From Flavobacterium sp. (GTDB taxonomy: Bacteria; Bacteroidota; Bacteroidia; Flavobacteriales; Flavobacteriaceae), in contig NZ_JAGKWP010000131.1 in NCBI RefSeq assembly GCF_021151785.1, positions 1-5,476 on the forward strand: 5,476 nucleotides of DNA. Reading direction: 5' to 3'. Made by a program: the position numbers and the translations under genes. Every line of letters starts with the position of its first letter. The stretch's first letter is position 1. Below the pieces are notes generated by a model, which saw only the letters and a list, made by a program, of their open reading frames with translations, was not told where the DNA came from and did not search any database. Positions 1 through 5,476 of the stretch are shown piece by piece.

Positions 1-27
1 TTCCATTATGGAACAACTCAAGTTTTT
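1..27. terminator. Possible bidirectional terminator, cut by the window edge
   Basis: TTCCA and TGGAA (1-5 and 9-13) pair around a TTA loop, and the right arm could extend through CAACTCAAG to 22, followed by five Ts (23-27). On the minus strand this reads as AAAAACTTGAGTTGTTCCA entering a hairpin just after the small gene's stop. A full stem requires CTTGAGTTG immediately left of position 1, which is outside the window. If present, it would end the two-gene transcript and any convergent one. Confidence 0.4.
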
Positions 28-44
28 ACTTTTCTTTTTTTGTA

Positions 45-293
45 TTATGCCGTTTGGTATGCTTTTCTTTTACGAATGAGATACCATCCCGAAGCCATTC
101 CCATCAATAACGCAGGCCAGACCCACTGATCAATAGATGCGTCTGGTGGATTCAAAGCTGCGTTTAACTGATCTTCATCCATTGGCGCTTCTTCAGGCGT
201 ATCAAATTGAGCAAAAGTCAACTGACTTACGAATAGCAACGAAAGCATCAACAAACATTTCCCTCTTCCTTGGCGTTTACTTAATCGATTCAT
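45..293 (-). CDS. Small single-pass membrane protein with signal peptide, PID-CTERM-like (82 aa)
   Basis: Function unknown. Visible parts: a basic n-region (MNRLSKRQGRGK), a hydrophobic core about 14-27, and a probable signal peptidase I site after TFA (residue 28) before QFDT. An acidic, proline-containing linker follows (31-51), then SIDQWVWP, one hydrophobic helix about 57-73, RKRK at 74-77 and a five-residue tail. This layout matches small flavobacterial proteins named PID-CTERM from memory, in which a Pro-Ile-Asp motif precedes a C-terminal helix and a basic cluster. Here the motif is Ser-Ile-Asp, so membership is probable rather than certain. The cysteine at 13 lies before the hydrophobic core, so it is not a lipobox. 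The start overlaps the upstream stop by one base (TAATG), implying translational coupling and a role linked to the giant surface protein, such as anchoring or partner presentation; this is inference. Secretion signal, lack of frame damage and overlap make it a real gene. Confidence 0.88.
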   Translation of the reverse strand: MNRLSKRQGRGKCLLMLSLLFVSQLTFAQFDTPEEAPMDEDQLNAALNPPDASIDQWVWPALLMGMASGWYLIRKRKAYQTA

Positions 294-3200
294 TAATAGT
301 GCATTTTTTTATTACTACTTCCTTTCTCTGTTGTTATTTTAATTAATAACACTTGGTTTTCCATCAATTGCTGTTTTACTTCATATCTCGTTTCATTTGT
401 TTTAGTAGTAAACAATAAGCGACCTAAGGTATCCCAAATTTCAATTTTTTCTAGTTTTGTATCTCCTGCATCAATAACGATGGCTTTATTCTGTTTGTAA
501 ACATTTACATTATTATCCATTCCAAAAGAAGGCTGAGCTAATGCACTATCATAATATAAAATCTCAAAACGTGTATTATAAACACCTGGTTGAGCAGTAA
601 ATGTATAGGCTCCTGTATTCAAATCATGTACCGTATTTGTATTGTAATCCTTCAAATAAATAGGATATTGTGAAGCATCTGCAAAAATACCTTCTTTATT
701 ACCAAGAGCAAAAGTATACGTTCCTGCTACATCTGTTTTGAACCCTAAAGGTACTACATCTGTTGCCACAAATGGTACAGGTCTAGCTTGAATGATGTAC
801 TCTTGATTGTTGATGATTGATGTCAATGCCAAAGCACTATCATTGAAATACTTAGCATCAAAGTCTTCATCTACTCCAAGTGTTGCTCCTTCCATGTAAC
901 CTATTAAGGCTTGCCCTACTTGTTCGTTGTCTTTCACTAAGTTCAACCAAAAACGGTTCATTTCAATTGGATTGTCATTCGTTAGCGTAGTAGTTGCCTG
1001 AGCTGATGTACTTCTTAAGAAAACGGCACTTGCAGAAGCTTCTGCTCTCATCGCATTCGTAAAGTTTAACGTACTTACTCCATTGGCTTTAACAAAAAAC
1101 CCTTGTCCTACTTCAATTAACCCAAAGTTACTCACGCTTACATTTCCTGCAAAACCAGCTTGTGACAATGTACCATATCCCGAACCTTGAGCGGCATTTC
1201 TTTTTCTGTAAAAGTAGAACGTTCCTCCAATACCTGGATTAGCAGCTCTAAAACTAGCTACCGAAATTGGTGAAGGGTATGGATTACCTACTAAATTATA
1301 TTGTGTATTTGCATTGGATAAAGTATACGTAATATTTCCTGAATTAGGTACGCCAACAAAAACGCCTGGATATACCGTTCCTGGTGTTTGTAAATTTGAA
1401 AAAGCAGTCCAGTTATTTGGCATTCTAATCAAATAGCCTTTCGCTAATCCAAATGTCTTGGTATTCATATCTGCGGTTGTAACAATCTCTTGTACCCAGT
1501 TTCCATTAGGCGCAATTGTTGTATCATACGAATAGAATCTGTTGTATAAAGTATTCGGAGAGAAATTACGTAAATTTTGATTGGCTACAGGCGACGCCCA
1601 TAACGTATAATCTTGTAAATACAATGGATATGAATTTCTTTTCACTGTGATTGGTCCTACGTTAACCGCTGCAGCATTATTTTGAATTAAACTTGCCCCA
1701 CTCTCTACAATAAACTTCGTAGCATCATTAGTTGCATTGTTTACTTCATTAGCCACACGTAATGTTTTTCCTGTAGTTACGATTACCGAACCACCTGAAT
1801 TTACTGTAATAGATCTTGCCTCTAATGAAGTGGTCATCGAAAGTGCTCCATTAACAATAGCATACATATCTAAAGCTGGCGCTCCATTTGACCATGTATT
1901 ACCATCCCAAATTGTAGTATCAGGTCTTGTAGTAACTTGAATTTCATTAGAATTAGAAGAAACTACCGCTCCATTTACCGCACGAACAACATAGTAATAA
2001 GTAGCCACTGGATTTAAACCTGTCACTGTAAATGAAGTAACATTCCCTACATTTGAATTTTGAACTAAATAAGTATTGACTACCAAATCACCTCTAAGAT
2101 AAATATCATCAATTCTATTAGTACCTCCAGAAGCTACAGCTGCACCTCCAACGGAAGTGTTAGATGTCATGATCCAACGAATTAATACCGAAGATTGGTT
2201 ATCACACTCAGCAGGCAAAGTTACATTATTTAAAACGCCTGAAGTCCAATCAACCGCTACCGAAATAGCTGTTGCTCCAGTAATATCAGTCCAATTCCCA
2301 GCCCCTGCTTTATATTGAGCTTTAAAATCTCTAGGCCCAGTACCCGAAGATCTTTGAGTAGAAGACAGTTTCATTTGACTAGCTCCTGTAGTATTAACAT
2401 CAATTTGCCAATATTTTGTTCCACTTCCTGATTGCCAAGCATTAGCTGAAGGCGCTTGTGTTGTTAAACCCGCTGAATCAGTAATTGAACCACCAGTTGT
2501 TGACACTAACTTACCAGAATTATAGGAATTATAAATATCAGTACTTAAAACAGCTCCATCAGTAGGAAAAGTCCAAGCTGCAACCGTTTGATTAGATTGT
2601 ACTGTTTTAGTATATACATCAATCACATAACTTGTTGCACCGGGCATGGCATTCCAATTGGCTGTAAATGAAGTTGCATTTACATTAGTTGCTGCTGTAG
2701 CCACAGGTGCTGTAATCGTTGGTGCTGCAATATTGAAAGCCGTTGAAGTCACCGAAGTTAAGCCTGGACTGGTAAACGTAATAGTTGCTCCGGTAACTGC
2801 AGCTAAACTTGAAGCGGTTAAACCACTGTAAGTAACTGCTCCCGATGCCGCATTAACTGCGGTAGTTCCTCCTATCACCCATGCTCCTGCTCCTACTGTC
2901 GCTGTCACGGTTGCTGTACTAGTTGTTACCACATTACCGTATTGATCGGTCACGTTTACTTTTGGTTGTGTAGCCAAAACAGCACCATTTGATGCGGGTG
3001 CAGTAGGTTGTGTACTGATCACCAATTTAACAGGCACACCCACTCCTATTGTTTGTATAACCGATGCTTGTGAATAATTTGTTGCACTTACTACAATTGT
3101 TTTTGCTCCAGCCGATTGCAACAAAGTAGTTGGATTTGAAGCCGAAGGTGTAAATGTAATTTTACCTGGTGAAACCGTATAACCTCCAGTTAATGTTGTC

Positions 3201-5329
3201 CCTCCGATAGTAATTCCTGTAATTGCTTCTCTCCAAGCTGGATTGTCTGTAAAAGTCACATCAAAAGGAGCATCTACCGTCGCGGGTGAAGCAGCTATTA
3301 ATGTCGGTTGTGGTACAGGTGTTGTTACTCTAATAGTAAAATCACCTCCATTAGCCGAACCCGCATCAATTACACGCACATAGTAAGTTACACCAGCTGT
3401 AAGTGTATTAGTTACTATTTCTGATGGATTTGTTGTATGAGAAATATTTGCTGCTGTTCCTGAAGTAGGACATGAGCCATTAACCGATGTTGTAAATACA
3501 TCTAAATCAATATCTTTACCAGTACCCGCTGTAAAAGTCATTGTAACTGTATGCGATGCCGTTACTGTAGGTACAAATTTATACCACACATCAGGGAATG
3601 CTGTTCCATATTGGAAACTATTTGCTGCACTAGTAGCTGCAATCATAGTCCCTGGCAATGTACCACCATTTACTGTCAGTACCGTAGCGTTAGAACAATT
3701 ATCATTGACAGGAGGTGGCGCAGGAATATTAAAGGTACCTGATGTCACTCCTGTTAAACCTGTACTTGAAAACGTTATGGTTGCTCCTGTTACTGCTGCT
3801 GCACTGGTAGCTGTTAAATTTGTAAAAGTAGCCAACCCTGCCGAAGCACTTACGGTTGTGGTTCCTCCTATTGTCCAAGTTCCTGCCCCTACAGCCGCTG
3901 TTATAGCAGCGGTGCTCGTTGTTGCATTTCCATATTGATCTAAAATAGTTACTTTAGGTTGTGTAACCAAAGTCCCTCCGTTTGCCGTTGGTGCTGTTGG
4001 TTGCGTATTCATGCTTAATTTATTTGCTGCTCCAGCCCCAATAGTTTGTGTAACCGTTGCGTTATTGTATCCTGTTGCGAAAACAACAACTGACTTTGCA
4101 CCAGCCGCTTGTAACAAAGTAGCCGCTGAAGGTGTAAAAGTAATTTTACCTGCTGAAACCGCATAAGCCGAAGCCGACAAAGTCGTTCCTCCTACTGAGA
4201 TACTCGAAATGGCTGCTCTCCAAGTAGCATCATCTGTGAAAGTCACATCAAAAGGAGCGTCAACAGTGGCGTTGGCCGCTGCTGTTAATGTGGGTGGGTT
4301 AACTAAAGGTGCCCCAATAGTAGCCGGTACCGCATTATAAACAACCACATCATCAATAAATAAATTAGCAGCATTATTAGTACTACTTATACTAGAAAAA
4401 GAAATACCAGAAATAGCGGTATTTGCAGCTAAAGTTGCTTTAGTCAAGTCGTTACCAACTAAATTTCCGTTGATATATAAATCATACTTTTGAACGGCTA
4501 CTGTTTGTGCCACTCCATTATATGTGTAACTAATAGTCCCTGAAGTCTTGTTGTTTCCAACGATTTCAATGGTATAAACCGTACCTTGTGTTAATGCCGT
4601 TGAAGTTAATCCTGAACTTCCAAAAGTTCCATTATTATCATAAGATAACGTTATTGCACCAGAGGCTCCATAAGCAAATCGTAGTGCCGTAAAAGTTTGT
4701 GAAGGAGTATAAGAAGTATTATCCGAATAATAAGAACCCGCCCCTTGAGAAAGTGTCCATGTACCATAGCTACCAGAAGTGATTGTTGGAACATTACCTC
4801 CAGAAGCATCTCCAAATAAAACTTTAAATGATGTATAAAACTCTGTTGAACCTGTGTAACCAACAATAGGTGATACCTTAGATACAGATGTACTACTTGA
4901 TGCAACCGCTCTAATATAAGAACCAGCTGTTCCTAATGGATTAGACGTATTTGCCAATACAATAGGTGCATTTGGTGCCGTAGCCCCTCCACGAGCATAA
5001 GTTGTCCCTGAACCTGTAGGATTAGGAAACAAATTAGTAACTGCTGTTTGTAAAGTATTTGAATTTGAACCCGTCCCAAAATTTTGAGTTGCTGTTTGTC
5101 CAAATCCATGTTGTACCCCCATCGAAAACAGAAAAAGAGCCACCATAGTAGCGATAGCAGGTTTTTTAAACACAAAGCTACTAGGTAAGAACGCTAAAGG
5201 AGCGAACTGTTTTTTGTTGATTGTACTTTTCCATTGCTTTGTCTTTTTACCCAAAACAAAAGAAAACAACAAATCTAAACTCCCCAACAAAAGCAAAAAT
5301 GCTTTCCTAAAAAGTAATTCTTTTTTCAT
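293..5329 (-). CDS. Giant multidomain T9SS-secreted surface protein (1678 aa) with HID-like/Ig-like repeats and type C-like sorting signal
   Basis: Probable cell-surface or secreted adhesin-type protein exported by Sec and then by the type IX secretion system. Order by residue: leader 1-77 with two hydrophobic segments; lectin-like beta region about 79-335, ending FIDDVVVYN; HID-like plus Ig-like module 344-536; PPC-like domain 541-670 (NDNC opening, C545 and C620 possibly a disulphide); second HID/Ig module 674-868; fibronectin III about 872-1135 interrupted by a beta domain about 912-1080; TIWDGNTWSNG beta region from 1139; DYTLWASPV, LVGNPYPSP and GQGFFVKA motifs typical of flavobacterial T9SS cargo (1240-1416); conserved pre-CTD domain 1455-1598; sorting signal about 1605-1678. 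The ATG at 5327-5329 is chosen because an A-rich stretch precedes it and MKKELLFRK follows. No catalytic motif was seen. The ORF is intact, with only three cysteines. The ligand is unknown; haemoglobin or haem binding is only a possibility raised by the HID-like repeats. The gene and T9SS routing are near certain; the adhesin role is inference. Confidence 0.95.
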   Translation of the reverse strand: MKKELLFRKAFLLLLGSLDLLFSFVLGKKTKQWKSTINKKQFAPLAFLPSSFVFKKPAIATMVALFLFSMGVQHGFGQTATQNFGTGSNSNTLQTAVTNLFPNPTGSGTTYARGGATAPNAPIVLANTSNPLGTAGSYIRAVASSSTSVSKVSPIVGYTGSTEFYTSFKVLFGDASGGNVPTITSGSYGTWTLSQGAGSYYSDNTSYTPSQTFTALRFAYGASGAITLSYDNNGTFGSSGLTSTALTQGTVYTIEIVGNNKTSGTISYTYNGVAQTVAVQKYDLYINGNLVGNDLTKATLAANTAISGISFSSISSTNNAANLFIDDVVVYNAVPATIGAPLVNPPTLTAAANATVDAPFDVTFTDDATWRAAISSISVGGTTLSASAYAVSAGKITFTPSAATLLQAAGAKSVVVFATGYNNATVTQTIGAGAANKLSMNTQPTAPTANGGTLVTQPKVTILDQYGNATTSTAAITAAVGAGTWTIGGTTTVSASAGLATFTNLTATSAAAVTGATITFSSTGLTGVTSGTFNIPAPPPVNDNCSNATVLTVNGGTLPGTMIAATSAANSFQYGTAFPDVWYKFVPTVTASHTVTMTFTAGTGKDIDLDVFTTSVNGSCPTSGTAANISHTTNPSEIVTNTLTAGVTYYVRVIDAGSANGGDFTIRVTTPVPQPTLIAASPATVDAPFDVTFTDNPAWREAITGITIGGTTLTGGYTVSPGKITFTPSASNPTTLLQSAGAKTIVVSATNYSQASVIQTIGVGVPVKLVISTQPTAPASNGAVLATQPKVNVTDQYGNVVTTSTATVTATVGAGAWVIGGTTAVNAASGAVTYSGLTASSLAAVTGATITFTSPGLTSVTSTAFNIAAPTITAPVATAATNVNATSFTANWNAMPGATSYVIDVYTKTVQSNQTVAAWTFPTDGAVLSTDIYNSYNSGKLVSTTGGSITDSAGLTTQAPSANAWQSGSGTKYWQIDVNTTGASQMKLSSTQRSSGTGPRDFKAQYKAGAGNWTDITGATAISVAVDWTSGVLNNVTLPAECDNQSSVLIRWIMTSNTSVGGAAVASGGTNRIDDIYLRGDLVVNTYLVQNSNVGNVTSFTVTGLNPVATYYYVVRAVNGAVVSSNSNEIQVTTRPDTTIWDGNTWSNGAPALDMYAIVNGALSMTTSLEARSITVNSGGSVIVTTGKTLRVANEVNNATNDATKFIVESGASLIQNNAAAVNVGPITVKRNSYPLYLQDYTLWASPVANQNLRNFSPNTLYNRFYSYDTTIAPNGNWVQEIVTTADMNTKTFGLAKGYLIRMPNNWTAFSNLQTPGTVYPGVFVGVPNSGNITYTLSNANTQYNLVGNPYPSPISVASFRAANPGIGGTFYFYRKRNAAQGSGYGTLSQAGFAGNVSVSNFGLIEVGQGFFVKANGVSTLNFTNAMRAEASASAVFLRSTSAQATTTLTNDNPIEMNRFWLNLVKDNEQVGQALIGYMEGATLGVDEDFDAKYFNDSALALTSIINNQEYIIQARPVPFVATDVVPLGFKTDVAGTYTFALGNKEGIFADASQYPIYLKDYNTNTVHDLNTGAYTFTAQPGVYNTRFEILYYDSALAQPSFGMDNNVNVYKQNKAIVIDAGDTKLEKIEIWDTLGRLLFTTKTNETRYEVKQQLMENQVLLIKITTEKGSSNKKMHY
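296..517 (-). other. T9SS C-terminal sorting signal, type C-like (residues 1605-1678)
   Basis: This short beta domain directs outer-membrane translocation by the PorU/PorV-type machinery known from Bacteroidota. Visible motifs are NNVNVYKQNKAIVIDAG, LEKIEIWDTLGRLLF, YEVKQQLMENQVLLIKITTE and the terminal basic pair KK. The D-x-L-G-R turn and the final Q-V-L-L-I-K-I strand fit the ChiA-like type C group better than type A. The ending KKMHY is slightly unusual, since most such signals end in a short hydrophobic strand; the last codons lie beside the stop/start overlap. Confidence 0.8.
536..1915 (-). other. Flavobacterial T9SS-cargo pre-CTD region (residues 1139-1598)
   Basis: This region is a familiar C-terminal scaffold of large flavobacterial secreted proteins. 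It begins with TIWDGNTWSNGAP and a beta-helix-like stretch (ARSITVNSGG, TGKTLRVANEV, ASLIQNN). Next come DYTLWASPV, FSPNTLYNRFYSYD, GYLIRMPNNW, NLVGNPYPSPI, GQGFFVKA and FTNAMR. The last part (about 1455-1598) has NRFWLNLV, LIGYMEGATLGVDEDFDAKY, PLGFKT, YPIYLKD and GVYNTRFEILYYD. Its function is unknown, but it usually sits directly before a type C sorting signal. Confidence 0.7.
1925..2716 (-). other. Fibronectin III domain split by an inserted beta domain (residues 872-1135)
   Basis: The first half of an FnIII domain is seen at 872-908 (ATNVNATSFTANWNAMPGAT, then SYVIDVYT). The second half reappears at about 1085-1135 (NVGNVTSFTVTGLNPVATYY, then VVRAVNG). Between them lies a complete-looking beta domain, about 912-1080. 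It contains AWTFPT, KYWQIDV, STQRSSGTGPRDFKAQYKAG, LPAECDNQSSVLIRW and GGTNRIDDIYLRGD. The insert resembles a jelly-roll module recalled from Bacteroidota secreted nucleases and lamin-tail proteins; no family name can be given with confidence. Confidence 0.65.
2726..3310 (-). repeat. HID-like (DUF1533) + bacterial Ig-like module, copy 2 (residues 674-868)
   Basis: This is the second copy of the composite module. Aligned by eye with copy 1, about 128 of roughly 195 positions are identical, with a three-residue insertion (SNP near 731-733) and one extra residue after DQYGN. Conserved blocks include ATVDAPFDVTFTD, GKITFTPSA, STQPTAP, TQPKV, DQYGN and AAVTGATITF. DNA similarity is also visible, for example AAAGTCACATCAAAAGGAGC, which occurs on the plus strand near 3253 and again near 4239. 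This supports duplication inside the gene rather than two separate gains. Confidence 0.75.
3320..3709 (-). other. PPC-like beta domain between the two repeat modules (residues 541-670)
   Basis: The segment opens with NDNCSNATVL and continues with DVWYKFVPT, DIDLDVFT, LTAGVTYYVRV and GDFTIRV. This is the usual pattern of bacterial pre-peptidase C-terminal-like domains in Bacteroidota secreted proteins. Cys545 and Cys620 are the only cysteines in it and could form a disulphide in the periplasm or outside the cell. It is probably a spacer or binding domain without catalysis. Confidence 0.65.
3722..4300 (-). repeat. HID-like (DUF1533) + bacterial Ig-like module, copy 1 (residues 344-536)
   Basis: Residues 345-431 have the pattern of the DUF1533 family, renamed after the haemoglobin-interacting domain of streptococcal Shr (Pfam PF07550, from memory). 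Key features are ATVDAPFDVTFTDDATWRAAI, then VGGTTL, then AGKITFTPSA, then AGAKSVVVFATGYNNA. Residues 435-536 form an Ig-like domain of the Big/invasin style with the motifs NTQPTAP, TQPKVTILDQYGN, GLATFTNLTA and GATITFSSTGLT. Family membership alone does not show haem or haemoglobin binding, since the domain is widespread in surface proteins. Confidence 0.7.
4325..5095 (-). other. Lectin-like (concanavalin/LamG-style) beta region, residues 79-335
   Basis: This first folded part of the mature protein is rich in Ser, Thr, Gly and aromatic residues with alternating hydrophobic strands. YDLYINGNLVGNDL (282-295) and FIDDVVVYN (324-332) resemble the closing strands of concanavalin-like jelly-roll domains in Bacteroidota surface proteins. 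This suggests carbohydrate or ligand binding, but no specific family or binding residue can be named. The fold call comes from pattern only. Confidence 0.45.
5099..5329 (-). other. Extended N-terminal leader / signal peptide of the giant protein (residues 1-77)
   Basis: This leader is much longer than a usual signal peptide of 20-30 residues. The first hydrophobic segment (about 10-27, rich in Leu and Phe) is followed by a basic stretch (KKTKQWK, then NKK). A second hydrophobic segment follows (about 58-70) and ends in QHGFG before Q78. The Gly77/Gln78 junction looks like the cleavage site, as Gln is common at +1 in flavobacterial exported proteins. Residues 54-77 alone would make a normal signal peptide. 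A GTG codon at 5171-5173 (Val53) could start it, but no A-rich leader precedes that codon, so the upstream ATG is preferred. Confidence 0.65.
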
Positions 5330-5342
5330 TTTGTAATTTTTT

Positions 5343-5351
5343 TTAGTTCAT
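5343..5351 (-). other. Minimal upstream ORF (Met-Asn-stop) in the leader
   Basis: ATGAACTAA lies 13 bases before the start codon of the giant gene, immediately after a purine-rich stretch (GAGAAGGAAG, minus strand, 5352-5361). The stretch abuts this ATG, which is too close for a classical ribosome site, and it is too far from the main ATG. It may simply be chance in AT-rich DNA; a regulatory role is speculative. Confidence 0.2.
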
Positions 5352-5426
5352 CTTCCTTCTCAATAACAAGAACTTGCAAAAAGATGTAACGTTGATTGCT
5401 TTAAATAGTCTTAATTATTTCAACTG

Positions 5427-5434
5427 CAAAAGTA
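5427..5434 (-). promoter_or_regulatory. Bacteroidota-type promoter -7 box (TACTTTTG)
   Basis: Read on the minus strand, TACTTTTG matches the Bacteroidota primary sigma -7 consensus TAnnTTTG exactly. It lies 97 bases before the ATG of the giant gene, so transcription would start near 5420 and give a leader of about 90 nt. No clear TTG -33 element is found at 17-23 bases upstream; the region there is only AT-rich. The call rests on one box plus position and is the only perfect match in the upstream region. Confidence 0.55.
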
Positions 5435-5476
5435 CTGCATTCTAAATAAATAATGAGTATGTTTTATTCACAAATT

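Noticed and set aside
210..293. Lipoprotein signal in the small protein (Cys13)
   Set aside because: The cysteine precedes the hydrophobic core and follows Arg-Gly-Lys, so there is no lipobox.
2646..2831. Open plus-strand frames opposite the giant gene (also at 137-346, 1737-1940, 3551-3742 and 3705-3938)
   Set aside because: They are antisense to well-supported coding sequence. Their Val/Ala/Pro-rich products come from reading Thr/Ala/Gly-rich codons backwards, and none has a plausible signal, domain or start context.
2726..4300. Apparently higher GC content in the repeat region, possibly a sign of transfer
   Set aside because: The shift is explained by the Ala/Gly/Thr/Val-rich composition of the modules; wobble positions remain AT-rich and the domain style fits flavobacterial proteins.
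2726..4300. CRISPR or tandem DNA repeat array
   Set aside because: The two copies are long, diverged coding modules 400 bases apart, not short regular repeats with spacers.
4651..5175. Two minus-strand open frames (4651-4905 and 4933-5175) overlapping the start of the giant gene
   Set aside because: They lie in another frame inside the intact giant ORF and have low-complexity Leu/Ile/His/Gln-rich products, with no evidence of a frameshift.
5377..5384. Second -7-like box (TCTTTTTG) closer to the giant gene start
   Set aside because: It has one mismatch in the conserved TA and no TTG at the proper distance upstream; the box at 5427-5434 is a perfect match.

Overview
The window looks like chromosomal DNA from a member of the Bacteroidota, most likely the Flavobacteriaceae and probably Flavobacterium or a close relative. 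It is AT-rich with A/T-rich gene starts and no Shine-Dalgarno sequence at a usable distance. It has a Bacteroidota-type -7 promoter box (TAnnTTTG). Its main gene ends in a sorting signal of the flavobacterial type IX secretion system (T9SS). The genus is inferred from domain style, not from any marker gene.

Both genes lie on the minus strand and read right to left. From the right edge, about 147 bases of non-coding DNA hold a probable promoter (-7 box at 5427-5434) and a leader of roughly 90 nt. The leader carries a two-codon minimal ORF just before the real start. The giant gene at 293-5329 encodes a 1678-residue secreted surface protein. It has an unusually long N-terminal leader, a lectin-like beta domain, and two copies of a module that joins a DUF1533/Shr-HID-like domain to a bacterial Ig-like domain. 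A PPC-like domain separates the two copies. After these come a fibronectin III domain split by an inserted beta domain, the standard flavobacterial pre-CTD region, and a type C-like T9SS sorting signal. No enzyme domain is recognisable, so an adhesin or ligand-binding surface protein is the best reading.

The giant gene's stop codon shares one base with the start of a second gene at 45-293 (TAATG). That gene encodes an 82-residue protein with a signal peptide, a short acidic stretch, one membrane helix and an RKRK tail. It resembles the small PID-CTERM-type membrane proteins of flavobacteria. The two genes almost certainly form a translationally coupled bicistronic unit. Downstream, 44 bases remain to the left edge. 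They contain what looks like half of a hairpin, possibly a bidirectional terminator cut by the window boundary.

The best candidate for something under-described is the coupled pair itself: a large T9SS cargo followed by a tiny single-pass partner. Next are the split fibronectin domain and the duplicated HID/Ig modules. There are no RNA genes, CRISPR arrays, insertion sequences or phage genes.
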